From Coniferiporia sulphurascens (lineage: Eukaryota > Basidiomycota > Agaricomycetes > Hymenochaetales > Hymenochaetaceae), in NCBI GenBank assembly GCA_002794785.1, contig NBBA01000008.1, forward strand, positions 620,001 to 684,000: a DNA stretch of 64,000 nucleotides, written 5' to 3'. The notes beneath the pieces are model-generated. The model had not been told where the DNA came from, did not search any database, and worked only from the letters and a program-made list of their open reading frames with translations. Below, one piece after another: positions 35,901-47,512 of the stretch. Position 1 is the first letter of the stretch. The number at the start of each line of letters is the position of its first letter. A program made the translations under genes and the position numbers.

Positions 35901-38900
35901 CTAGACAGTGAGCGTTCCACAAGCCATAGGTGTACAGGCTGGAAATTCGGCACGATGGCACGACCATACCCTCGGTGGACAGGGGCACGGGCTTTGGGAT
36001 TGACCGGATTCATTGGACATTCTAACCGCGCGAACTTCCGATTGCAAGCTGATAGTTCGTGCTAACGTGGCGCCAAAGGTCATGCATGCGTGCGGCATGA
36101 GATTGGGCCATCCGGGACGAGAAGAATCCATGCGCGAATCCGTGTTAATATCTTGACAAGAACTAGTATTTGCTTAAGTCAAGTTCAAAGTTTTGGGCTA
36201 AAAAATCCGCTTGTCAGTGACGTTTAGCTTCTTATAGAATAAAAGTGGAAGAGATGAATCAGCTTGTAGAACAAACAGAGTATTGAGATTAGAGGCTAAC
36301 AAGATATAAATCCGTTTGCCATCCCATCGTTTATTGACCTCGCCTTCATGCGCAGGAAAGGATTATGATTAAAAGGCACTCGTGCGATTATTGCAGCTGT
36401 GATTAAAATATTGCATGTTTGGTTCCCTAGTGTGCCCGTCGATGTATCCGTAGCATTATCCACCGGTCTAATGGGTATGAAGGGTGACTAACATTACTTG
36501 GCTGAGCGCTTGCCGTCTTCAAAACATGTTGATTTCTGAGATTTATTGGCGTAAGTACTTCATGAAAAAGACGAAGGCCTTTATAACGTCTCCACACTGC
36601 TCTTTGAATCCTGCCTCTGATGTGATGTCGACAATGCACGCCCAGACGTGAAGAACCTTGATCTGGAAGTGACGTGCGATTTCTCCGGGGGAAGGAATAA
36701 AATTTGAAGCACTGTGCTAAGAGGTGGAAGGACACCGTTCCTTGTCACTTGCGCTAAGGCGAAGTAAATATCCACGCAGATTCTTGAGGGGGGGGATTAA
36801 TCGACAAGTAACACACAGAGTGATACATCGCTGGAGATACCAGATGTCGACATAATCCCAAGCGTAAGCGCCTCGAGAAGAACACTGGTCTTCGCAAATT
36901 CCGTATGCCTCGAACACGATCCCTTATGAGGGAAAGAGTGGCGGAAACTTGTGCCGTAGTCTTCTGGGACGAAGCAAGCCAATTGAATCTACAGTCATCG
37001 GGCGAATTTTCACAAGTGGCGAACATGTACTGAGAGCTCCCGCAGTGGTAGTATCGAGTTTGTGGCCTCAGTGAGCATTCCGGACGCACGATAACATGGA
37101 GGATCTCGGAGTGCTAATGTACGAGTCTTAACGATATGGGATTATTTACACGAAGTTCGTGGTATGTTCCATGTCTCGAGTTGATGATGGTGCCAGTCGT
37201 GCATTTGATGTGGTATCCTCGTGCCACGGATGAACTATGTCGAGCCTTGCAGTCTTATATCCATATCGCGAGGGAGAAAATTCCAAGTCCAGAATAGCAC
37301 CCTTTAGCTGCAATTGAGGCCGTAAAGACCGTTGGTCCGCTACCTAGCACTTGCTCCAGCCCCTGCTTGCTGCGAAGGATTAAAACAACTGTCGTACCTG
37401 CAATACCCCAAGCCTCGTACTTATTTGCGAGAACGGGCCTACAGGCAGTATCGATTCGACACCTAGTAAGCCGCAGGCAGCAGGTGCTTATTGAGTCCCC
37501 TGTAATGTTATCCCGGAACATGAACCGGGGTGTTCGCATGCCACTTCCGCCTGGGGGTTTGTCCGCCGGGGAAATCTATCCCGAGGAAAGCTTCATCGAT
37601 TGTCGATGCTCAGTGCTCAAGTCGACAAATAAACTATATGGCACAAGCTAGGTTATCTGAAAATTCAAACAATTGTAAGTGCCAACGCTCGGTACTAGTA
37701 AAGGGAGAACTTGCAACCTGAGATTGGGATTCGTGCTGGCCAGATAACAGACACATCGCGAACGACTTCGATTTTATGTCCGAATTGTATTCCATGTCCA
37801 CGCTAGATTTTCGCCCAGACACAGGAAAGACGGGGACAGTCGAAATAGCGGCAAGGCCGAGGGATGGTACTGACTCGGAAATTTACAATTCACTGGCAGA
37901 ACTTGGTAGTTCGGATACCCAAAAAGAGAAGAGTAATTTCCACGCCACTAGTACTTCGACCCTCAGAAGATTGCTGACATCTTCTTCGTATTTTCAAATC
38001 TTAGAAGTAAGTATTTTTAAAGTAAAAGTCCATCCATCGTAGCTAACGATCCTTTTTTTAATTACCGAGAGGTCCGGAAGACCAGGATATACCCCAAAAT
38101 ACTGAGTCCCCCAATTCGGCGGAAAGTCCGACGAGCTGTTGTCCTTTTGTCGGCGTTCTACGTCGAAACTTGAAGCAGCATGATGATGTTACTTCTATGT
38201 ATTACAAGATGCAGCACGAATGGATTGCACCCGCAAGCGCAGTAGTACCGCCAGAGCTCTCATCTCGTGATTGTAGTCCCTCTCTATTGAACCTCAGGGG
38301 TCTGGACCGTTTCAATGCTTCATGCGGGAGGACGTAATGATATGGCAAGTCTAAAAGGTGCTTACGATCTCATGAACCATTTAAATAACGTTCTTTCAAC
38401 AAAGATCGTCCCTCCGACTTGTTTTAGCCATTAATGGGCCTCCTTAGTCTCAGGTGCCTAGACTGGATCTCCCCCCTATTAGTGTATCGGGCTTCAAGAT
38501 CGTAACATTGCCCGTGCTAGAAGCGAAGCATATTAGATTTCGACCAGGACTCCGACCTCATCGCAACTACCGTCTCCCAATATGAAGGCACCAGATCTAT
38601 CTTTAATATGATTCACTACAATTAACTTCCTCTGGTAAGGCTTAGTGCCTCGGTTTCGGATCGGAATGCGCAATCTGTCGGTACTGTGTCGCAAGCGCAT
38701 TTGAGGTCCCGAATACTACTATGGAGCGCGCATCACAGCTTGACAGTCTTCCCGCACTTCCCATTCTGAGTTCATCTGCAGGCGAGAAAAGGAGGTGGTC
38801 CGTGAGAGGTAATAAAGTCATACTGTACATACAGCGCCAATGCTGGACAGTGCACCACAGTTATGTTGCCCATGCTCGAGGCCCCTGGCGTGCGTCGTCT

Positions 38901-40329
38901 GATGATCCTCGTTCTTTCGGTTATTCAAACTTTGCTTACATTACATGGAATCAAGAGGCAAGACCGAGTGATGGCCTGGACCTCAGGAATGCAAATACAC
39001 GGTATCGTCGCTCGACAGCATCACCGATCTTCTTGGACGCCGATTGGGGTGATTTAGACTGCGGCTACTCGGGGCCAACCCCCTGGAATACGGTCTGACA
39101 GGAGCAAGTGTGTCCCTGAGCGAGCCGTGCTGTAGCTGCTCGGGAGTCTCGCGGGTACACATCGCTCATTGACGGTTCAAACTCGGAAATCCCAGCACTG
39201 AACTAGACGATAGCGCTCATTTCCTGCACTCGGAGAACTCCACGCTGTCACCGGTGTATTTTGGCGTGGCTATAAGGTGGGGCATAGGTAAGATGAAAGT
39301 TGCGGACCCGGCCGTAAAGTACGATCCAACGGCAGCTGCCAGAATGTGGCCAGGGAAGCTTGTTCCTCAACAATTTTTAGGGTCGGTACGTTCTTGTACC
39401 CAGGCTGATTTTCAACGCACCGATTTCATCGGTTACAAGCGGAATTGAATGGGCGCTCCAGGGTTACGGCCTATATGCTTAGCGGCAAGGAAGGAGGTTA
39501 TTTCCCCGACATGGGTCGTCGCTTGCAGGAAGACATGACGAGGTGTCGGTTTTCCTTCCCTGTCTCAACGTCGATTAATGAACCTCGCTCTGCTGCGAAC
39601 GGGGGTGTTAATCTCAGGTGCATGTGCGCGGATAATTCGTTTCCATATCTGCGACGGTCAAATTGCCCAATTCCTTCCAACAGACCAGACCCGCTTCCAA
39701 CAAGCTCAATTAGGTTAGTGAAAGCCTTATCACGGATGCTGGCAGCTGGGCATCGTCGTCGACTATAGAGAATACGAACTTTCTGAGTTTGGGACTAGAA
39801 GGCCTTATCTAGACGCACAATGGAGGGATATTGTCATAACTGTGCGGAGGCTAATGGGATACTCTTTATTGAGTAGAATATCAATCCATTCTATCAACAC
39901 CTGCCTTGCGTCACGTCTCGTCTCTTTTCACAGCTATTTCCGTTGCAAGTAACATGTACTACTGAACATTAGACATGCGACCATTCACGAATGGAGGTCT
40001 TGGTGAGCAGTCCGAATGGCGGGGCATGCCCCCATCTTTTTCACATCGCGCCTGAACGCTGGCCGCGCTGTTTCGTCCCCCGGAGACACTCCTGTGTTTA
40101 AAATTTCCCTGTTCACAATCCTTGAAGAGTGCGGCTTTTCAGCCCAACAACGCAACCTTCCGACAGTTGTTTACCCGCTGTATTTTGCCGTACATCGACC
40201 TCTTCCCTCACCGAGTGTTGGTGGAACCAGTTTAATCTTTCATCTGTCCGCATATTCTATTCCATTTCCCTAAGTTGTCTGCCAGTCTGAATGAATATGA
40301 ACTACAAATCAAACATGTAAAATTGACGT
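32934..40329. other. 7.4-kb gene-poor region
   Basis: No intact gene was recognised on either strand. Contents: a purine-rich GGA/GAATGGAAAGTGGA stretch at 33390-33460, and an SDR exon relic at 35172-35385 (minus). One frame at 38970-39080 gives YRRSTASPIFLDADWGDLD, faintly like a Copia RNase H. Most other open frames are short and look random. Position, size and lack of genes fit decayed transposon DNA, but this is inference. Confidence 0.45.
35172..35385 (-). pseudogene. Orphan two-exon fragment of a different SDR
   Basis: The minus strand reads LDTGAAVPKVIAEEGFHVVL, then IVQNAGHLKKTADEIIPAGAE, across a splice-compatible intron (donor GTACGT after 35336, acceptor CAG before 35271). A GTATTC donor follows the last codon. 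This matches the cofactor-binding start of an SDR (GAAVARxFAEEGF type) of another subfamily than SDR-A to -D. No upstream start and no downstream catalytic exons were found. Confidence 0.55.
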
Positions 40330-41874
40330 TCATTCACTAGATCCCAAAAGCCTATACAGATCTGCAACAAGATACAAACTGCCTGCAACGACAACCAGCG
40401 TTTCGCGGGGCCCCGCATTGGCACCGGAGTTGACGCTTTGATCTACAGCCCACGCGATTGCCTGTTCTAGCTCATGCTGAGGATTTCGAGTATGGGATAT
40501 TTCGCTTGAAATGTTCGACGGTGTCCAGATGTTCCATTTGCAATCACTTTCATTTGCTAAGTTATTCGCAGATAGCGCGATCTCTGCCAACTCTGTCGGA
40601 GGAACTGCATTTACCCATGGCATGCCAGCGGGCGGAGAGAAGCGCAAAAAGGCCGCATTTGCTTGTATATCGAGTCCATGCGCTTTCGCTATGAGAGGGC
40701 CTGTAGATAAAAGTGGTAGTAGCACTGATGAGGGAGTCTTCGGTGGGGAGTGTGAAAGCGCAAGAATGTATGTCAGGCTGACCGACTTCCTCTTCCCTTC
40801 TGGGGGAGCGAGGGAAGAAATGAGGTCTGCGACGTAAGATGCAAGCATTTCCGATGCGGCCGAGTTGTGCGCGCCGTCAGCAAGAATGGTAAGTGCACCA
40901 AGCGACGAAGACGAAGGCAGGGCTCCATATCCACGGGGTTTGTATGCGTGAAAAGAAAGCCTTCCAGGCCACGAGCAGCTCCTCACGGCCTTATGTAACG
41001 ACTCTGTATTCAAGCAGGCAAGGTTTTCTTGAATACACGTCGGGTGCGTCGTGTCCGTGGCGAGCGCGTGGAAGACCGCGATGGCCGTCCCAAGGTTCGC
41101 GAGCTGGTGATCTCCGTGCAAAGGCAATAACAGTTTGTATATTGCCTCGGAAATTCTTACTTCCACCGGCCGGGGTGGAGGTGGGAAGAATGGATCCAGG
41201 GAGAATTGACGCGAAGACGGGCCGTCGATTGCTTCGTCCCATTCTCTGTCGCTTGCAACGGACGCGAAAATTAATTGAGCTTGAGCCGATTGTGCGGCCG
41301 CCCTCACCACACCACCCACGTCGTCGTGCTTTTGAGAACCAAGTACCACGGACCGCCCTCGTCTTATTATTCCAGCTTTTTCACGCGCGATGTCGGCAAC
41401 GGTTGACCCTAAGAATGCCTGATGATCCAAGTCGATAGACGTAATAGCAGAAATGAGAATGCTGCTGTCTGGGATGATGTTGGTCGCGTCCAATCTGCCA
41501 CCCATCCCAACCTCACAGATCACAGCGTCTACTCCCGCACGCTCGAAGAGGAGCAGGGCGGTGACCGTCAGTACCTCGAAGCTGCTCGCATGAATGGTCC
41601 GCTCTTCGTTCATCGTCCGTACCTCTGTCATTACGGACTCAAAGTGAGACTCGGAGACGGACGTTCCGTTTATTGCGATGCTGTCGGACACATTGACAAG
41701 ATGCGGGCTGTTGAAGCGGCCCACAGACAAGTCTGCCGCGAGAAAAATGTGCGTGAGTAAGGCAGAGACACTGCCTTTGCCATTAGTCCCGGCGATATGA
41801 ACGGTAGGCCGAGTGTATTTCTCAAAACAGGACAGAAGCAGGTCGATACGCTGCAAAGTGAGGTCTATGGACAT
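40330..41874 (-). CDS. FOL3: Dihydrofolate synthase (FOL3-like, folylpolyglutamate synthase family)
   Basis: ATP-dependent ligase joining glutamate to dihydropteroate in folate synthesis; 514 residues in one uninterrupted exon, unusual here since every other complete gene in the window is split. The P-loop HIAGTNGKGS is at residues 26-35, followed by FNSPHL, the EVGMGGRLDATNI segment, SIDLDHQAFLGSTVADIARE with the Mur-ligase LDHxxxLG pattern, LHGDHQLANLGTAIA and DGAHN. It is longer than yeast Fol3 (about 430 residues), mostly from loops in the C-terminal half. The alternative is folylpolyglutamate synthase, but the start MSIDLTLQRI and lack of an organelle presequence fit fungal dihydrofolate synthase better. 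Confidence 0.9.
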   Translation of the reverse strand: MSIDLTLQRIDLLLSCFEKYTRPTVHIAGTNGKGSVSALLTHIFLAADLSVGRFNSPHLVNVSDSIAINGTSVSESHFESVMTEVRTMNEERTIHASSFEVLTVTALLLFERAGVDAVICEVGMGGRLDATNIIPDSSILISAITSIDLDHQAFLGSTVADIAREKAGIIRRGRSVVLGSQKHDDVGGVVRAAAQSAQAQLIFASVASDREWDEAIDGPSSRQFSLDPFFPPPPRPVEVRISEAIYKLLLPLHGDHQLANLGTAIAVFHALATDTTHPTCIQENLACLNTESLHKAVRSCSWPGRLSFHAYKPRGYGALPSSSSLGALTILADGAHNSAASEMLASYVADLISSLAPPEGKRKSVSLTYILALSHSPPKTPSSVLLPLLSTGPLIAKAHGLDIQANAAFLRFSPPAGMPWVNAVPPTELAEIALSANNLANESDCKWNIWTPSNISSEISHTRNPQHELEQAIAWAVDQSVNSGANAGPRETLVVVAGSLYLVADLYRLLGSSE

Positions 41875-43249
41875 TGCAGGGGAGCACTTTCGCGAAACGT
41901 GGACTTCAATTCATCCATATCGTCGATGATACGAAGTTTACGTCGATCATCGGCAACTCGGCATACTCCCATCTTCCTTGTGGTACGTGGTAGGCGAAGC
42001 TCTTCAAAAAGACTTCAATCTACAATGAACACTAATATTATTCTCACGTGTGTGCAGCTTTAAAAGTTTGGTAAAATCTCAGGTCAAGAATAGGTTCAGA
42101 CGCATATAGGAATAATAAAGTGCACCGGAACAGTTGCCGGCTGGGGTATTGAGGCTGCGGCGCCTGGAAAAGTTTCTGGGCTTATCGCGGCGGTGGCATT
42201 AATGTCGACGCTCATCATATTCTTTTAAACTTCCAACCTTAGAGTTACCGTCCAGAAGAGGCGGACTAAATTTCTCTCGAATACGCTAACAACATTTCCC
42301 AGCCTCCCCGTAGCAAAGCAGGACCAATCTACCGTACACGTGCATTTCCAGTTGTGTTTGAATGGTCCGGGGCACTTCGATCCACCAGAAGTGAAGAGGT
42401 ACGTCTCTTACGAGTTCAGTGGAAAAGGTTCGGGAGATTACCGAGAAGCCACCTAGGAGCCGCCCTTTCCGAGACACCCAACTACCTCAAGTGGGTCGCG
42501 GACATTGTATCACGCATTTTCCCGAGGAAATAGAGAAAGTAAAAACATATGCCGTTGGATAACAAGACTGCTCTCGGGTCCTTCGCTGGAGCTAATCTTA
42601 TGACCATGGATCACTCCTATGTGTGAATTCCTCTCGGTTGCGACTCACGATTCGGAAGTTGTCAACAATGGAAGACATGGGATGTAACCCAGCGAAGAGG
42701 CACAGATGAAGGATGCAAGCTGCTCGGCGCTTTTAGCATTATGGGGCTTTTAGCGCGCGCGCAGGTGGTAGCAGATTCTGGCGCCTGAGAAAGTACTGTC
42801 TCTGCCCTGACCATACGGGTGGAGCGCGGGAAGAGTGGCGGTAGCATATGTGCCGCGGCCATTGCCGACAACGATAGACGGACATCCAAATACCGGACAT
42901 TTGTCAGACGTAGATGCGGAGAGTCGAGACATCTTCGCGAAGGATAGGCATAACTCGACCCCGAGCCATTAACATAGAGCTACCGGGCCGTCACGCGTGC
43001 GCAGACCTCGCCATCTCAACAACTTGCGGCTTTTCTTTTCTTGAGAATAGCAGGGTTCGGCCAGGTATATTCTGGGCAAATCTACCCAGAGTTTCCACGC
43101 GTGAGAATACTCAATTAACCACATCCACCTCTAAGCACAGCCCATACTTCCTCGTCTAAATCGACAGTCTAAAGGTCGTTATATATAAGGGGGACCGAGA
43201 GCTGGGTGGAGATGTGTCAGCACCAAACCATGAGCATGTGAACTGTAGT
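41875..43249. other. Intergenic region between FOL3 and the carrier gene
   Basis: About 1.4 kb without a recognisable gene. The FOL3 promoter should lie in the left few hundred bases and the carrier 3' end at the right. No repeats noted. Confidence 0.5.
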
Positions 43250-45047
43250 CTAAATGATAGCCCCACCTTTGCGGAAGACACCAAGTGTAAACTCTACAAC
43301 AAGAAGTAGGACGCCACCCCCCGGCGCAAGCCGAAGTACCTTTGGCACGAAACCCTTATACAAAGCCGCAGCACCCTCTTCGCGAAGAATCGTTGCCAAC
43401 CTGAGAGATTCGTTGTATTAGTCCCGACTCTTTGAAGTTTCCGTATGCTGCATCTGCCTTGCGCATTGAAAGCACACGGCAGTAAGCGAACAAACGGGGT
43501 GTGGACGTACGCTGGGTATGTCCAATTATACTTAGGCACACTTCCTGCTACCTTCTCTGCGCCTTGTATGCGTGATTTAACCACCTTCGGAGTTTAAAAC
43601 ATCATAACTGTATTAGTCCACATCTAGAGCATTCAGACCAGCAACTTACGTCGAACCTGAGATTGTTCAAGTAAAATGGGGTGATCTCGTTAAGTCAGCC
43701 TGTGTACCCGTCCGGGGTAAATACGGATGAAGAGAAATTCCCTTACGGAGTGTTCATAGCTGTCCCGATAAAGCCGCCGACGGTTCCTGAGATGAAGTTA
43801 TTGAGCAGTGCACCTTGTGGAGTCTTTTTTTTTATCAGCGGAAATGAAAGGTAAAATAGTTAAAAAGCCACATCGGCTAACTAGTTAGCCAAAATGCGTA
43901 CCTCGGCTTTTGGCAACATGGTTTTGACTTGGTAGATAGATCTGTGGAAAACGATAAAGGGTCAGGGCATGACGAGATAAGGAGCGCGAGGCGCACCCGA
44001 AGTAACCACCGTTCCACCAGAAATGTCTTCATCGAGCCCATCCATGGCGCGAAGGAAGGAAAGAAGAAAGATGAACGTCAGGAGTTAAGATGACCCAGGA
44101 CAGGACGCCCATCGAAATGCTTTCGTTACCTCCAGAAAGTTGCTTCCATGCCAGCGTAAAGGCCGAGGATACCATTGCTTCTAACGATCTGTCTAACAAC
44201 GTCCATTGGTCCTGCGTACACACTGTTTTTGTCCTGCAGTCTGTTGAAAACTTAGTCTGGTATCGCCAAGCGAACAATTTAATCACATACTTAATTTTGA
44301 CTAGTTCGAAAGGCACAACAACGAAGCTTTCCGTAGCGCCTGCACTGCAGCCAGTAAGGACGGATAGCGATTGCGTCATCTTCTTCTCTCCGGTCCAGGC
44401 CATGTAGGTCTTGCCCCAGAATTCATTTGCGGCGCTACGGGTAATTGCCGGTCAGTATGCTGCTGAGCTTAGAATGCGATTGAATATATTATAGCTCCAA
44501 AAATTTGACGTACAACTTCGTAGCTCGCTTGGGTGCCTCTAAAAGCAACGGGGGGACCAGACCTAGAAGTAACGAGTGATAAGTGTAAATCCACGGTAGG
44601 TATCAAGTGATCCTCATGCCTCTGTAAAGCTTCCCGAACCTAGACAGAAAAATAAGAACTTGGACAGGCATGCCTTCCGAAATGCGCACGTACCCTTCTT
44701 CAGCAATGATTGTTTTAAAACTTCCGACCAAACCATGCGATGCCTTTCCTCTCTCTAGCTGCATTCGCGTTTTGACCTTAGGACAACATCAGATAATGTC
44801 ATACGTCTACTCGGCAGAAGCTCGAGACATACAACATCTATGGAGATAGGTCGTCAGCTCCGAGCCCTTGGACAACGTTCATAGCACATACCGAGAGGGT
44901 AGAACGTGAGGATTTCCGAAATCCCCGCAATAGCTCCGGCCGTGAAGTTCGCGATGAAAGGGAGAGCTGTTCGCCTGGTGTATCAGAGAACGCATTAAAT
45001 AATAATGCTGCTGAAATCTACGTGCACTTCTTTTGTTGCTCGGCCAT
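43250..45047 (-). CDS. Mitochondrial 2-oxodicarboxylate carrier (ODC1/ODC2-like)
   Basis: Inner mitochondrial membrane exchanger of 2-oxoadipate and 2-oxoglutarate; 297 residues, three carrier repeats. Exons in gene order: 45028-45047, 44892-44974, 44833-44837, 44694-44776, 44620-44639, 44514-44562, 44291-44434, 44130-44240, 43997-44026, 43902-43941, 43747-43823, 43650-43656, 43511-43584, 43250-43400. Repeat motifs are YPLDVVKTRM, VPFELVKIKL and TPFDVVKSRI; LLEAPKRATKF and APGGGVLLLVVEF are typical of the ODC group. Two exons are only 5 and 7 nt, placed at the PxD motif of repeats 1 and 3. The intron after 44620 has a GC donor. The total of 894 nt closes in frame, which supports the microexon model. 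Divergent from UBC7. Confidence 0.9.
43650..43656 (-). other. 7-nt microexon in the mitochondrial carrier
   Basis: TCTCAG|GTTCGAC|GTAAGT on the minus strand. It completes Pro and encodes Phe-Asp of TPFDVVKSR in the third repeat. The flanking introns are about 90 and 65 nt. Confidence 0.82.
44833..44837 (-). other. 5-nt microexon in the mitochondrial carrier
   Basis: CCATAG|ATGTT|GTATGT on the minus strand. It supplies the last two bases of Asp and the codon of Val in PLDVVKT. The flanking introns would be 54 and 56 nt. Without it the frame shifts and the invariant PxD motif is lost. Confidence 0.8.
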
Positions 45048-45843
45048 TGCAGCGAGTGGTTGCTGGAAGGTGTGTCCAGCGTCGAGTGCGCTTGAGCGGC
45101 GGTCGCGTGCACTTTGAGCGGCCGTAAGGGCCGGTTCGGCTCGGCTCGGATCAATTCCGTGCTTTTCTGGCACGGTTTATTTCGGCCGAGAGATTGTCGA
45201 CTTTGTCACCATAAAATGAAGTTCAAGTTGCAATTCAAGCGCTTTGAAATCGAATTCAATTCGGATTCTGATCCAAAGGATTTCCCATAGCCTTTTGCTT
45301 CTGCGATCGCCTTAAGTTCATTAGTTTCACATAGGGACGATACTGTACACCAAACTCTCTTTTAAAGCAGACTACAAATGTGTGGACTTTGAACCTGAAT
45401 AGCTCACGCGTGTAGCAATGGTGTAAAAATAAAAGTTCATACGCCAGTCTAAGCCGCCGACAATACCCACAGTTGCCTCTGCCATGCTTCCCTTCTAAGG
45501 CCTCGCGATCTGGCTGAATGACGATAATGAAGACACGCCGCTTCAAGTGTTCAGGGTTAGTGATTTACCCGTTGTGAACTTGAAGACGAGCTTGGGCTAG
45601 TCCTTTAGGACCGACTTCACAAAAGCTAGCTACGAAATTCCCAGCCCCCTCAATTAAGATTCTATTAGGGTTTCTGTCGAGCGGGAGCCCAGTCTTCAGA
45701 ACTAGCTTTATGTAAGACAGAACTTGATGGCCGAAGAGCCGCATTTGGGGAAAGTAACACGGTAGTAAACCACTCTGCGCTGCTCTCACAAGATCCATCA
45801 CTGTCTATACTTGACCAAGACCCGAGGTGATTTACTTGCGGAA
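45048..45843. other. Bidirectional promoter region, carrier / UBC7
   Basis: About 800 bp between two divergently transcribed housekeeping genes. No open frame with recognisable content. No TATA box was assigned. Confidence 0.5.
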
Positions 45844-46946
45844 ATGGCATCGCGCACCGGAAACAAATCGACTGCCCTAAGGCGTCTTATGACTGAATAC
45901 AAGCAACTGACCGCTAATGGTGCGTAGCTTTCATTACGGTCGCTGGAGCTCGGAGTTGCGAATCAAAAGTCTACGTACTCTCCGTAGGGTCTCCTGATGG
46001 GATGTTCACTGCTGGTGAGCGCCCCTGCTCATGTAGCTTTGAGTGATCACACATTCTCGGCTCGCTCTGTTCTTCTGCTCTCCTGTCCATGTGCTATATT
46101 CTACTGTGGTTTCAAGGCCCAATATCCGAGGAAGACCTCTTCACGTGGGAAGCTCTTATCTGCGGTCCCAAAGATACGCCATTTGTGCGTCTTTGTTTAT
46201 GCAGCCCCATTCACTGTGCGTTTCTCACTCTCGTGGACTCTACAGGAAGGTGGCGTCTTTGCTGCCAAATTGACCTTTGTGAGCACCTAACAGCCTTTGT
46301 GGCTGCACAGCTGACGAACAGTATGATTCACTCGATACTTGCATGTTTTCATTCCGCGACAAAAGCCTAATGATTACCCTCTGTCCCCTTTCAAAATGAA
46401 GTTCGAGCCTCCCTTGTTCCATCCTAATGGTAAATACCTCGAGTTCATATCATTTTTCAGAACTCCCCCGATTTCACTCTTCTCTTCTCTTCTCTTCTCT
46501 AATTATTCTAACTGCGCGTTTTCCCAAGTTTATCCTGATGGAACAGTGTGCATTTCTATCCTTCATACCCCTGGCGACGATCCCACACATTATGAACAGG
46601 CTTCGGAGCGCTGGAGTCCAGTTCAGAGCGTCGAGAAGGTGATACTGAGTGTAATCTCCATGCTAGCAGGTATCGTTTCAATCGATCCTTGTCGCGTACA
46701 GATCTCTAATCGATCATTGAATGACACATCAACACCCGCGATTGTACATGTCCTTTTTCGCAGAACCTAACCTGGAGAGTGGCGCGAACATTGACTGCTG
46801 CAAACTTTACCGAGATAACAGGGAGGTGAGCACTGCTTTGATGCGACTCTCGGAGTTCTAGGCTGGATTCAACGTGATGTTCTTGCTTTTCCCAGGAGTA
46901 TATTCGGCTTGTCAAAGCTTCAATCCGCGAACAGCTGGAGGTGTAA
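45844..46946 (+). CDS. UBC7: Ubiquitin-conjugating enzyme E2, UBC7 / UBE2G type
   Basis: E2 enzyme of ER-associated degradation. Eight exons: 45844-45919, 45988-46014, 46117-46184, 46246-46278, 46366-46429, 46529-46669, 46764-46825, 46896-46946; 173 residues. The UBC fold is complete: [20 protein letters not shown], the [14 protein letters not shown] segment with HPN, catalytic Cys97 in [12 protein letters not shown], and the acidic insertion [20 protein letters not shown] that separates UBC7/UBE2G and CDC34 enzymes from other E2s. There is no long tail as in CDC34, so UBC7 is preferred. Intron 5 contains a CTTCT microsatellite (46479-46500). Confidence 0.94.
46479..46500 (+). repeat. CTTCT microsatellite in UBC7 intron 5
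   Basis: Four to five TTCTC units in the intron between exons 5 and 6, upstream of its branch and acceptor region. Confidence 0.8.
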
Positions 46947-47512
46947 CTTCGCGGCCCTTGCAGTATGGGAACTGCCCGAGTCGGGTCCAGGTTCCTGGTG
47001 TCTGTCTATAAGATCGATATTGTACGAAGCACAAGCGTTATCAAGCAAAATTAGCTGCTTTTCCAGGCAGGAAACCTTGTGGGTCTTTCCGAGCTGTAAG
47101 GGCATAGAACCCGAGAAGAGACGAAGCCTCTACACTGGATATGTTCCATCGGCTGACAATCCGGGCGGCTGTTTGCGGACGGAGGCGACACTTTAAGCCG
47201 CAACTCTGTCGATATAAGAAGTACCCTTGTGGCAGTTATGCGTGCTAGACCCAGACTGCGAAGCTAAGAAGTTTGTCCGGCCCTTAGAACTTCGAGCGCC
47301 GCTAGCATGCAGCCGAAGTAGCCCTGGGGCAAAATTACCGTTACTATGTGTCCGCATGGAACCGATCTTCCTTTTAACCCTCTGAAATATGAATGCTACA
47401 GAAATGCCGTAGCCGAGAACAAAGCCTAAATGAGATGACGGTGTATGTACAAGGTTTTTTTTCGTCTTTTGCCCGAGTGAGTCCATTTTTGCATTCTATT
47501 AAATCATCCATT
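46947..47512. other. Intergenic region between convergent UBC7 and ALO1
   Basis: About 570 bp holding the 3' flanks of two convergent genes. Nothing else recognised. Confidence 0.5.

Noticed and set aside
36427..37089. Minus-strand frames that might be an exon series of a membrane protein
   Set aside because: Hydrophobic stretches are in different frames with no consistent splice sites and no family motif.
38970..39080. Possible Copia-type RNase H remnant (DADWGDLD)
   Set aside because: Only a few residues resemble the motif and neighbouring frames show no integrase or reverse transcriptase; it is too weak to annotate.
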